Below are positions 1 to 7,055 of a DNA stretch of 13,353 nt, one piece after another. Source of the DNA: Spirochaetota bacterium. Lineage in GTDB: Bacteria; Spirochaetota; B62-G9; DRHN01. Numbering within the stretch: position 1 is the stretch's first letter; each line of letters opens with the position of its first letter. The translations under genes and the position numbers were made by a program. The stretch lies in assembly GCA_023136305.1 (NCBI GenBank), contig JAGLSF010000025.1:1-13353 (forward strand), in the 5' to 3' direction. The notes below the pieces were generated by a model, which had not been told where the DNA came from, ran no database searches, and worked only from the letters and a program-made list of their open reading frames with translations.

Positions 1-1
1 G

Positions 2-715
2 TTCTGGTTTCATGACAAACGATTCGACGGTTCTCATCTCATCGATGAGATGAAGGATTTCGACCGCATTGGAGAGCTCAATGAAAAGTACGGTCTCACT
101 ACAGCCGACTTTGTGTACAATCACCCCGACGGTGGAATAGTCGCTGCACTGATCGATAAAAGCGACCGCAACAAGCTCCTCGACAACCTGGAGGAGATGA
201 TCGGGTATGCAAAAAAGATTGGATGTAAAAACTTTATAAGCGGAAGTGGGAACAGCATTCCGGGACAGGCGGGTGAGGAAGCCGTCGAAAACATGATTTC
301 ATCCCTGACGGCCATGATGAGCATATGCGAACGGCACGACATGACGCTGCTCGTCGAACCATTCAACACCAAGGTCGACCATCCCGACTACTTCCTCGAT
401 GACCCAAAACTGTGCGTGGATGTACTTAAGAAAGTCAACCATCCCAATGCAAAGATGCTGTTTGATATATATCACATGCAGATCATGACGGGCAACGTGG
501 TTGCCTTTATTCGTGACAACATCGACTATATCGGACACTTTCACATTGCTGGGGTTCCCGGCCGCCACGAACCCGCAGTGTGTGAACTGAACTACCATTT
601 TATCCTTGACGAAATAGACAAACTCGGATACAGTGGCTATGCCGGATTGGAGTATTGGCCCACCATCGATCACGAGGAATCTCTCAGACAGACAATACAC
701 TATTTTGGTGCGTAA
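2..715 (+). CDS. hyi: hydroxypyruvate isomerase-like TIM-barrel protein (5' partial)
   Basis: The reading frame is open from the left edge, so the start is outside the window; 237 residues are visible, and Hyi-family proteins are about 260 long, so roughly 20-30 N-terminal residues are missing. The family (xylose-isomerase-like TIM barrel) interconverts hydroxypyruvate and tartronate semialdehyde in the cytoplasm. Visible family marks are the strand ending in LVEPFN (metal-binding Glu), the motif LFDIYHMQ (Asp plus His), the run HFHIAGVPGRHEP and the C-terminal GLEYWPT (second metal Glu). Together these match E. coli Hyi (EPIN, YDIYHMQ, HRGEP, CEYKP). All expected metal ligands appear present. 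The ATG at 50 is internal to the domain and is not the start. The lipoprotein gene follows after 38 bases in the same direction. Exact substrate is uncertain: related TIM-barrel isomerases/epimerases act on other sugars, and there is no glyoxylate or glycerate gene in view to confirm it. Confidence 0.75.
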   Translation, partial: FWFHDKRFDGSHLIDEMKDFDRIGELNEKYGLTTADFVYNHPDGGIVAALIDKSDRNKLLDNLEEMIGYAKKIGCKNFISGSGNSIPGQAGEEAVENMISSLTAMMSICERHDMTLLVEPFNTKVDHPDYFLDDPKLCVDVLKKVNHPNAKMLFDIYHMQIMTGNVVAFIRDNIDYIGHFHIAGVPGRHEPAVCELNYHFILDEIDKLGYSGYAGLEYWPTIDHEESLRQTIHYFGA

Positions 716-753
716 CGATACGTTGTAATCTCACGGACTAGGGGGTATGCAAA

Positions 754-1425
754 GTGAAAAGCATAAAAATCATTATGCCAGTTCTTGTTGCAGGTCTTCT
801 TATGGCCCTGGTTTTCGCAGGATGCGCCACACAGGAAGAGGCAGTGATCGAGGAAGAACCGGCGGCCGAGGTAGTTGAAGAGGCGCCTGTTGAAGAACCG
901 GCCGAAGAAGTTGCCATGGCCGAGGAACCGGATCCCACGGCGACGGTGGTGATGCGTGACAGTGACGGTGACGGTGTGCCCGATGACCAGGATCGCTGCC
1001 CCGACACGCCTGCCGGCATGCGGGTCGATGCTTTCGGTTGTCCAAAGACTACCGGCGGCATGGTGGAGATACAGCTGACCCTGGAGTTCGATTTCGACAG
1101 CTACAGAATCAGGGAGGAGTATATGGCCGAGCGGTACAAGATCGACGAATTCATTGCCGCAAACCCTGAAGCAGAGGTTGTACGGATCGATCTTGACGGG
1201 CACACCTGCAACATCGGCAAGAAGAATTACAACTACAAGCTTTCAAGGGAGAGGGCTTTGGCAGTTAGGGATTTTCTCATGGATGAGCTGGGGGTTGGAC
1301 ACGAAGCATTTAAAATCAACGCCTACGGCGAAGACAGGCCCGTCGCGAGCAATGACACAAGGGAGGGACGGCGCAGAAACCGCCGTGTGGACGTGGTATT
1401 CGTGATCAAGGGCGTGATCATGTAG
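754..1425 (+). CDS. OmpA-family outer-membrane lipoprotein
   Basis: The product is a 223-residue lipoprotein predicted to tether the outer membrane to peptidoglycan. The start is GTG, with AGGGGG at 740-745 eight bases upstream; an ATG at 747 is out of frame. Residues 1-23 form a lipoprotein signal peptide with lipobox FAGC and Cys24. Residues 28-60 are a very acidic Glu/Pro/Ala linker. Residues 69-97 hold a calcium-binding thrombospondin type 3-like segment (DSDGDGVPDDQDRCPDTP). Residues 106-218 are an OmpA-like domain ending in the typical GRRRNRRVDVVF. In this domain Arg167 matches the conserved peptidoglycan-binding Arg, but the matching Asp of the usual GHTDN motif is Cys152 (GHTCN). Pal/OmpA domains normally bind meso-diaminopimelate with that Asp and Arg. 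A stem-loop terminator follows. The architecture is clear; the specific role is not. Confidence 0.88.
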   Translation: MKSIKIIMPVLVAGLLMALVFAGCATQEEAVIEEEPAAEVVEEAPVEEPAEEVAMAEEPDPTATVVMRDSDGDGVPDDQDRCPDTPAGMRVDAFGCPKTTGGMVEIQLTLEFDFDSYRIREEYMAERYKIDEFIAANPEAEVVRIDLDGHTCNIGKKNYNYKLSRERALAVRDFLMDELGVGHEAFKINAYGEDRPVASNDTREGRRRNRRVDVVFVIKGVIM

Positions 1426-1459
1426 CGGATAATTACCTGTCTATAATTGGGTGACTTGA

Positions 1460-1490
1460 AAGGGCCCCTCCGTGAGAGGGGTCTTTCTTT
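1460..1490. terminator. stem-loop terminator between converging genes
   Basis: A stem-loop pairs 1460-1470 with 1476-1486 around a 5-base loop. It has a GC-rich core (CCCCTC/GAGGGG, 1465-1470 with 1476-1481), outer A-T and G-T pairs, and a T-rich tail (TTCTTTGTTG) on the plus strand. It lies 34 bases after the lipoprotein stop and 26 bases beyond the stop of the converging TPR gene. The minus-strand tail is less T-rich, so it probably serves mainly the lipoprotein transcript. A smaller palindrome, CCGCTAGCGG (1513-1522), includes the TPR gene's stop codon. Confidence 0.75.
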
Positions 1491-1515
1491 GTTGGGGAGA
1501 AACAGCGGGATTCCG

Positions 1516-2616
1516 CTAGCGGTGCAGGTCGCGTATGAGCATGCCGGCTATCATCAGCTTCCCCGCCTCCCGCTCGTACCTGCTGATCCTTCCGAACACC
1601 TCCACATTCTGCCGGTTCTCGAGATAATAGGTGCCGGTAATCACCACATGGGCGATTCCCTCGATCGTATCCTCGTTCTCGTAATTTACCAGCAGATCGA
1701 AACTGATATCCTCTCCCTCTTTCTGCAGTCCGGCTATCTTGCCCGTCCACCGTACGTAGACGCCTTCGAACACAGCAGGCTCCTTCATGATCTCATAGAA
1801 ATGGGGATTGTAATCGATGGAAAGGGGGTCGGGCGGGTCGATGAAGGTGTACAGGACCCTGAACCGCTCCTTAACCAAGGGTGAGGCGTTGGAGAGCATG
1901 ATCCTGTTGAGGGCAATAACGGCGGTGTTGATCTTGTCACGATAGATATGCTTCTTGATCCGCACGAAACTTGATTTGATCTCCTCCTCCGAAAAGGAAT
2001 AGAGTGCACCTTCGGGTTCAGCATCAATGACCGGTTCATCCAGAGGAAGCTCAATTGCATCCAGTTCCACGATCTCGGGGTAAAACCGCTGAAGCGCCCT
2101 CTGATAGAGCGGCGTCGCATAGAAAATGACGATAACGAGCAGTATCCCGATGCTTATTGACAGGCTGAGTATGTAGGGTTTCAGTCTCGTATAGAGGGGG
2201 ATTCCGGCGGAGAGAAAACTATGCAGGTTGATGGTTCTCACAAAGGACCGAATATCATCGGATTGCCTGAGCCTTGACAGTGCCTGTCTGATGACCTTTT
2301 CACGGGGGTTTTTATCGAGTATTTCACCCCAGAGACTGATGGCATCCTCGATGCGTTCCTCCCTGAGGTAGACATAGGAGAGACCGCGCATGAGCTCAAC
2401 GTCGTTTTCACGTACGAGCAGTCCTCCCCTGAAATAGCGGCGCGCCCCCTCCAGGTCACCTGTCAGAAGAGAGGCATTTCCGAGGAAGAGGTACACTTCG
2501 GGGTCATTCTTGTTTTTGGTAAGGGCCTTTTCGAGAAAGGAGACAGCCTTGACGTACTGCTTCTTTCTGTAGTGCTTCAGGCCAAGTTTCTTACTCAAAC
2601 CTCTCTTCTTCTTCAA
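1516..2616 (-). CDS. TPR protein with one membrane helix and C-terminal OB-like domain
   Basis: The product is 366 residues. The start is TTG at 2616 with GGAGG (2621-2625) four bases upstream; the open frame extends further upstream but only into the antisense of efp and lacks a start codon near a good ribosome site. Residues 10-115 form about three tetratricopeptide repeats (for example YVKAVSFLEKAL, DLEGARRYFRGG, RIEDAISLWGEIL). Residues 146-168 are a single hydrophobic helix. Residues 280-365 look like a small beta-rich OB-type domain with alternating hydrophobic strands. The basic N-terminus and lack of a signal peptide suggest the TPR part is cytoplasmic and the C-terminal part is outside the membrane. 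It follows efp by 28 bases and is probably cotranscribed. Similar TPR-plus-helix proteins occur in spirochaetes, from memory. Function unknown; a scaffold role for envelope proteins would be a guess. Confidence 0.8.
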   Translation of the reverse strand: MKKKRGLSKKLGLKHYRKKQYVKAVSFLEKALTKNKNDPEVYLFLGNASLLTGDLEGARRYFRGGLLVRENDVELMRGLSYVYLREERIEDAISLWGEILDKNPREKVIRQALSRLRQSDDIRSFVRTINLHSFLSAGIPLYTRLKPYILSLSISIGILLVIVIFYATPLYQRALQRFYPEIVELDAIELPLDEPVIDAEPEGALYSFSEEEIKSSFVRIKKHIYRDKINTAVIALNRIMLSNASPLVKERFRVLYTFIDPPDPLSIDYNPHFYEIMKEPAVFEGVYVRWTGKIAGLQKEGEDISFDLLVNYENEDTIEGIAHVVITGTYYLENRQNVEVFGRISRYEREAGKLMIAGMLIRDLHR

Positions 2617-2644
2617 TGCACCTCCAGGTACACAGCCCGTGTTT

Positions 2645-3202
2645 TCAGACGCGTTCCATGTACTCCCCGCTACGGGTATCGACCTTGATCGCATCGCCCT
2701 CATTGATGAACAGCGGCACCTGAATGGTGGATCCTGTTTCAACTTCAGCGGTCTTGAACGTAGTGGTCGCCGTGTCACCCCTCAATCCTGGCTCGGCGTG
2801 CGTTATCTTGAGTTCGACAAAAATGGGGAGATCGATGGAGATGATTTCATGCTCATAATAGCTGACATCCACCTCGAGCCCTTCCTTGAGGAATTTTCGC
2901 TCCCCTGCAACATTCTCAAGGGGAACACTCTCCTGCTCGTAACTCTCGAGATCCATGAACACGGCACTTTCACCGTCGCTGTACAGATACTGCATCTTTC
3001 GGCGATCGATGTAAACATCTTCCACCTTCTCGTCGGGACGCAGGGTCTTTTCCACCGTACTGTTCTTCCTGAGGCTCCGAATCTTGACCCGCACAAAAGC
3101 AGGTCCCTTTCCCGGCTTCACGTGCTGATAACTCAAGACGGCGCAGAGATCGCCATCCATGCGGATCATCATCCCCTTTCTCAATTCATTAGCTGAAATC
3201 AA
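2645..3202 (-). CDS. efp: translation elongation factor P
   Basis: EF-P binds ribosomes stalled at polyproline stretches and stimulates peptide bond formation. The 185-residue length is standard. The three beta-barrel domains are recognisable: an N-terminal KOW-like domain with the loop KPGKGPAF (residues 29-36), the middle OB domain, and the C-terminal domain with GLRGDTATTTFKTAEVETG and the ending VDTRSGEYMERV. Lys32 sits at the tip position that is modified in many bacteria (Lys34 of E. coli). The start is TTG at 3202 with GGAG (CTCC on the plus strand at 3211-3214) eight bases upstream. The encoded N-terminus MISANELRKG fits the family, so the non-ATG start is well supported. No epmA or epmB is in the window, so the modification type cannot be told. 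It is the first gene of a two-gene unit with the TPR protein. Confidence 0.97.
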   Translation of the reverse strand: MISANELRKGMMIRMDGDLCAVLSYQHVKPGKGPAFVRVKIRSLRKNSTVEKTLRPDEKVEDVYIDRRKMQYLYSDGESAVFMDLESYEQESVPLENVAGERKFLKEGLEVDVSYYEHEIISIDLPIFVELKITHAEPGLRGDTATTTFKTAEVETGSTIQVPLFINEGDAIKVDTRSGEYMERV

Positions 3203-3214
3203 CTTAGCAACTCC

Positions 3215-3231
3215 AAAGGATTTTATCCTTT
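3215..3231. repeat. perfect palindrome at the efp transcription start
   Basis: AAAGGAT, three T residues, then ATCCTTT form a perfect 7-base inverted repeat. It lies between the efp -10 box and the Shine-Dalgarno and spans the predicted transcription start. It could be an operator or a small hairpin at the 5' end of the mRNA. The rest of the 163-base gap to the M23 gene shows nothing further that I can name. Confidence 0.5.
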
Positions 3232-3260
3232 AGTTTATTGACGGATAGTCCAATTGTCAA
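3232..3260 (-). promoter_or_regulatory. sigma-70-type promoter of efp
   Basis: On the minus strand a perfect TTGACA (-35, at 3255-3260) is followed by a 17-base spacer and TAAACT (-10, at 3232-3237, four of six consensus bases). Transcription would begin near 3225, about 20 bases before the efp start codon. Confidence 0.65.
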
Positions 3261-3365
3261 TCTATTCCTGGAAGCTCCTGTCTTCACCACAGGGATGAGA
3301 CGAATCTATGAACACTTTTTTAACATTACTTGATTCTTTGGGGGGTCCGGGACGATACTAGATGC

Positions 3366-4295
3366 ATGATCACAACCTCGCTCTTCATCCTGTGTACCCT
3401 TCTTATCCCCATCACCCTGCACGCGGAAATCCTTTCTATAGAGGAGCTGAATTACACCGATCGGAACTACAACGCTCTCTACGAGTCCACCATTGCATCA
3501 AAGAACAGGCTCCTGAAAAAGGAGCGGCCCGCGACCTATGTGGTACCGGATATATACAGCTATCCGCTCAAAGAGGGGGAAGACATATGGACACTCATCG
3601 CGAAAACGAGCCTCACCATCGATGCAATCGCCACCCTGAACAGGATCGACTTCATCGGCATGCTCAGGGAGGATATAACTGTCTTTCTTCCCGATACGAT
3701 CGGTATCTTCTTTGATGCCGAACAACAGACAGAACAGTACGATACCCTCATGCTGGCAGAAAAGTACGCCATCTCTGAAGGGGACATTCTGGAGGTCACA
3801 GACCCACAGGACCAGAATCGGACCCTTTTATTCCTGCCTGAGGTACAGCTGTCATTTCTCGAGCGCACCTACCTGACAGGTGTGGTATTTTACTCTCCGC
3901 TCATGGGGATTGAAACATCGAGGTTCGGAAAACGTATCGATCCCTTCATCAACGAGGAGGCATTTCACAGCGGTATCGATATTGCGTCGGAGGAGGGAAA
4001 GAAGGTACACGCCGCACGCTGGGGTGGGATTGTGTACGCCGGTGAAAGTGACGGATACGGCAATCTGGTGATCATCGAGCATGAGCTCGGCTACTACACG
4101 CTGTACGGTCATCTACATGAGATACTCGTGGAAATCGATGAAAACGTGGACTCGGGTCAGATCATCGGTACGGTGGGTGCAACGGGACGAACCACCGGGC
4201 CCCATCTGCATTTCGAGATACACAGGGAAGAAGACAGCCTCAACCCGGACAACATACCCTACTTCATGGAACTCGATCACACTGCGGAACAGTAG
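3366..4295 (+). CDS. exported LysM + M23 (LytM-type) metallopeptidase
   Basis: This is a 309-residue predicted peptidoglycan hydrolase acting in the periplasm. Residues 1-20 are a hydrophobic signal peptide with likely cleavage after LHA. Residues 64-110 form a divergent LysM-like peptidoglycan-binding domain (YSYPLKEGEDIWTLIAKTS, then LNRI and a LPD ending). Residues 180-298 are the M23 domain. All ligands are visible: His201 and Asp205 (FHSGIDIA), the catalytic-type His249 (YGHL), and His280/His282 (GPHLHFE). It should therefore be an active zinc endopeptidase, not a degenerate EnvC/NlpD-type activator. The ATG at 3366 places the signal peptide at the N-terminus; an in-frame TTG at 3330 would add 12 residues including two arginines, and since the short form lacks a positive N-region this alternative is possible. 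No strong Shine-Dalgarno supports either. It converges with birA. Confidence 0.88.
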   Translation: MITTSLFILCTLLIPITLHAEILSIEELNYTDRNYNALYESTIASKNRLLKKERPATYVVPDIYSYPLKEGEDIWTLIAKTSLTIDAIATLNRIDFIGMLREDITVFLPDTIGIFFDAEQQTEQYDTLMLAEKYAISEGDILEVTDPQDQNRTLLFLPEVQLSFLERTYLTGVVFYSPLMGIETSRFGKRIDPFINEEAFHSGIDIASEEGKKVHAARWGGIVYAGESDGYGNLVIIEHELGYYTLYGHLHEILVEIDENVDSGQIIGTVGATGRTTGPHLHFEIHREEDSLNPDNIPYFMELDHTAEQ

Positions 4296-4311
4296 GGGAC
4301 ATTATCCCCTA
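4293..4311. terminator. palindrome containing the stop codons of both converging genes
   Basis: TAGGGGA (4293-4299), loop CATTA, TCCCCTA (4305-4311). The stem begins exactly with the TAG stop of the M23 gene on the plus strand and with the TAG stop of birA on the minus strand. No T-tract follows on either side. It may act as a bidirectional end-protecting or terminating hairpin; classification as a terminator is an inference. Confidence 0.5.
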
Positions 4312-5067
4312 GACAAGCCGCATGGTCTCTACGTCGCCGCTGCGAAGTGTATGCTGCTCACCCCCAGCCCTTTCGAGAACGAGCTCACCCCCTTCAGTGA
4401 AGGATTTTGCCGTACCCCGGTACTCCCCGTCAACTGACTTCACCACCACCTGCTTTCCCAGAAAATCACACTTCTCCTTATAGGTCGATTCTATGGTGGG
4501 AAATCCGCCTTCGAGAAATCCTTCATACCCAATAAAGAACCTTTCAAGCAAACGATCAAGAAATCTATCCCTCTCCACTGCCGCCCCGACAAGGAGGTTC
4601 AGCGAAGCCGCTCTCTGATCAATAGAGGCGAGATCTTCCTCATGCATGTTCAGGTTTACGCCGCAGCCGAGCACATATCCCATCAACCTGTCTCCCTGAA
4701 AACTGGCCTCGCCGAGCAGGCCGGCAATCTTTGCTCCTCCCACCAGTACATCGTTGGGCCACTTGATCGAAGTGCTGACCCCGTACTCGAGCAGGAGCTC
4801 ACAGAGTGTAACGGACATATACTGCGTGAGCCCGGCTAGGCCTGCGGGTATTTCAGGAGCATCGGCAGGCTTGAGAATGAGGCTCATGTAGATGTTGTCG
4901 GGATTATGGGAGACCCATCTCCTCCCGAGCCTCCCGTAACCACCGGTTTGCCGCTCTGCAACTATAACCTGTCTGTCTGCAAGGGAGTGGAGATTCTTCA
5001 ATGCATAGCTGTTGGTGGATTCGACTTCTGTGAACCGTAGAATGTTGAATTGTCCCATGACCGGCAT
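4309..5067 (-). CDS. birA: biotin--[biotin carboxyl-carrier] ligase, catalytic form without HTH
   Basis: This enzyme activates biotin with ATP and transfers it to the carrier lysine of biotin enzymes; its neighbour PycB carries such a lysine. With the ATG at 5067 the product is 252 residues. Visible motifs are STNSYA (18-23), the biotinyl-AMP loop TGGYGRLGRRW (41-51, matching E. coli GRGRRGRKW with Arg118 conserved), IKWPNDVLVGG (101-111), KIAGLLGE with the catalytic-type Lys113, and GCGVNLN (134-140). A C-terminal SH3-like domain covers about 203-252. There is no N-terminal winged helix, so this is a monofunctional ligase and not a biotin-operon repressor. An in-frame GTG at 5103 would overlap the end of pycB by 8 bases and add 12 residues before the domain; neither start has a clear Shine-Dalgarno, so translational coupling to pycB is likely. 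Confidence 0.92.
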   Translation of the reverse strand: MPVMGQFNILRFTEVESTNSYALKNLHSLADRQVIVAERQTGGYGRLGRRWVSHNPDNIYMSLILKPADAPEIPAGLAGLTQYMSVTLCELLLEYGVSTSIKWPNDVLVGGAKIAGLLGEASFQGDRLMGYVLGCGVNLNMHEEDLASIDQRAASLNLLVGAAVERDRFLDRLLERFFIGYEGFLEGGFPTIESTYKEKCDFLGKQVVVKSVDGEYRGTAKSFTEGGELVLERAGGEQHTLRSGDVETMRLV

Positions 5068-5095
5068 CCGGAAGGCTTCTATGACCGCCGGGAAG

Positions 5096-7033
5096 TTATG
5101 CACCCTTGATTATAAAGAGGATCTCGCCTTTGGCGATGTTGGTCCCGGCCTTGTGGGGAATCTTGACGATCTTCCCATCACAGGGAGCATCGATGTTGTT
5201 ATTCATCTTCATCGCCTCCACAATTGCTATGGTATCACCTACCTTGACCGAATCGCCCAGCTTCTTCTCGTAGCGGATAATGATTCCTGGGAGAGGTGCA
5301 TATACTGCGGATTCTCCCTCCTTTATCTGTATCTCATCCCTACCCTTCTGATTTCCCGATGTCGAGGATGCCGCAGATGCTGTTCCAGAAACGGCAGTTG
5401 CGCGATAGGGGTTGCGTATACCCGGGTTGCCAACTATGTAGGGCATGCCATCCGGCTCATTGATCTCAACCTTGAAGTATTCATCATCAACGTAGACATC
5501 AAAACTCCGGAGGCCTTCAGGTTTCTCGTGCAGTTCAGCTGTGGCAGCCTGGCTCTTGTCCCGTTTTTTCCTGCGGGTTTTTCGTACACTGACCTTGGCA
5601 TTACCGGTGAGATAGATAATCCCCTTCTCCTTGCAGGTTGCTGCAATGAAGATGTTTTCATCGTTCACATCAAGGCCGTTTTCACGGAGCATATTCGTGG
5701 CAGCTTCAACACCCTTGCTCGGATCGTTATCGTTTATGAGGCGTGGGCTTCTGGTGGTAGGCTCAAGCCTGAGCTGTTCCTGCGCGAGTTTGACAATCTC
5801 CGGGTTCGGGGGCAGGGGTGTCTTACCGAAGTAGCCGAGTACCATCTTACCATATCCCTCGGCGACCTTCTTCCATGGCCCGATGATGGTGTTGTTGAAG
5901 GCCTGCTGAAAGTAGAACTGCGAGACCGGTGTGACCGAGGTGCCGAATCCTCCCATGGCAACGACTTCGCCCATATTGTTGATGACCTCCTGATACCGAT
6001 CAAGCATGTTGTTGTCCCGCATCATCTGCGTGTTCGCGGTAAGTGCTCCGCCCGGCATGGGTGAAAAGAGAATCATGGGCTCCACCCTGGATGCTTCAGG
6101 AAAATCCTCGTAATCGGCCATACACTCCTTGAACACATCCTGCACCTTCAACACCTTGTTGATGTCCACACCCAGGTCGTAATTGGTCCCTCGCAGAGCA
6201 TGATGCATGATGACAATATCGGGCTGACAGGTCCCTCCCGAACAGGGGGCGAGCGAACAGTCGATGCCCGTTGCACCTGCTTCGAGAGCGGCCTTACTTG
6301 CAGTGATGCTGACCCCTGCCGTTTCATGGGTATGGAAACGAATAGGAATTCGTCTGGGCAGCTTCTTCCGCGCCTTACTTATGGTCTGATAGACCGTATC
6401 CGGGGTTGCCGTACCCGATGCATCCTTGAAGCACAGGGAATCGAAGGGTATGTCAGCATCGAGTATCTTTTTGAGAACACCCATGTAGAATTCGGGTGTG
6501 TGCGCACCTTCGACACCCGGAGGAAGGGCCATGAGCGTGACACAAATCTCATGCTTCAGCCCTGCCTCAACGATGCACCTCCCGCTGTAATCGAGATTGT
6601 CAACATCGTTCAGTGCATCAAAGTTCCTGATCGTCGTGATGCCGTGTTTCTTGAAGAGCTGTGCATGGAGTTTGATTATATCACTGGACTGCGAATCGAG
6701 CCCGACCACGTTGATACCCCGTGCGAGTGTCTGCAGGTTAGCCTCCGGACCCGCCACGTTCCGGAAGGAATCCATCATATCAAAGGCATTTTCGTTACAG
6801 TAGAAAAAAAGAGATTGAAACCTGGCGCCGCCCCCTGCCTCGAAATGATCGAGTCCCGCCTCAACGGCAGCCTGTACTGCGGGCAGGAAGTCTTCGGTTA
6901 AAACACGGGCCCCGTACACAGACTGGAAGCCATCCCGGAAAGCGGTTATCATGACATCAATACGCTTCTTGCGTAGAATGTTCATCGTTCCTATCCTTGC
7001 ACGCATTCCTTTTTTCAGGGAAGAGATTTCCAT
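5096..7033 (-). CDS. 5S-type pyruvate carboxyltransferase fused to a biotinyl carrier domain (PycB/OadA-like)
   Basis: The 645-residue protein moves CO2 between carboxybiotin and pyruvate/oxaloacetate. Residues 26-300 form the HMGL-like TIM barrel, with metal and catalytic residues at Asp34 (AFRDGFQS), Lys203 (CFKDASG, the carbamylated lysine) and His234/His236 (FHTHETAG). Residues 300-480 are the conserved PYC/OADA domain. A basic, then Ala/Ser-rich linker (482-566) leads to a C-terminal biotinyl domain (about 575-643) with EAMKM and biotin site Lys609. This equals the 5S and 1.3S subunits of transcarboxylase joined in one chain; OadA and PycB share the same plan. No biotin carboxylase is in the window. 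The ATG at 7033 follows GAGG at a 5-base spacing; a second in-frame ATG at 6985 (residue 17), with AAGGA eight bases upstream, is also plausible. It lies 22 bases after the small accessory gene and is followed by birA. Confidence 0.93.
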   Translation of the reverse strand: MEISSLKKGMRARIGTMNILRKKRIDVMITAFRDGFQSVYGARVLTEDFLPAVQAAVEAGLDHFEAGGGARFQSLFFYCNENAFDMMDSFRNVAGPEANLQTLARGINVVGLDSQSSDIIKLHAQLFKKHGITTIRNFDALNDVDNLDYSGRCIVEAGLKHEICVTLMALPPGVEGAHTPEFYMGVLKKILDADIPFDSLCFKDASGTATPDTVYQTISKARKKLPRRIPIRFHTHETAGVSITASKAALEAGATGIDCSLAPCSGGTCQPDIVIMHHALRGTNYDLGVDINKVLKVQDVFKECMADYEDFPEASRVEPMILFSPMPGGALTANTQMMRDNNMLDRYQEVINNMGEVVAMGGFGTSVTPVSQFYFQQAFNNTIIGPWKKVAEGYGKMVLGYFGKTPLPPNPEIVKLAQEQLRLEPTTRSPRLINDNDPSKGVEAATNMLRENGLDVNDENIFIAATCKEKGIIYLTGNAKVSVRKTRRKKRDKSQAATAELHEKPEGLRSFDVYVDDEYFKVEINEPDGMPYIVGNPGIRNPYRATAVSGTASAASSTSGNQKGRDEIQIKEGESAVYAPLPGIIIRYEKKLGDSVKVGDTIAIVEAMKMNNNIDAPCDGKIVKIPHKAGTNIAKGEILFIIKGA

Positions 7034-7055
7034 CCTATCCTCACCCTCATTATCG

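Noticed and set aside
700..1203. A 167-codon minus-strand open frame
   Set aside because: It is antisense to the lipoprotein and rich in His/Arg, as expected from a reversed acidic linker.
2617..2778. An N-terminal extension of the TPR gene by 54 codons
   Set aside because: It overlaps the efp coding end, reads as arginine/serine-rich shadow sequence, and the TTG at 2616 has a good ribosome site.
2639..3196. A 185-codon plus-strand open frame
   Set aside because: It is the antisense shadow of efp, almost codon for codon.
4309..5103. BirA as a biotin-operon repressor
   Set aside because: There is no N-terminal helix-turn-helix domain, so only the ligase role is supported.
5012..6064. A 350-codon open frame on the plus strand
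   Set aside because: It lies antisense to the PycB-like and birA genes, whose domains are fully conserved, and shows no recognisable protein pattern.
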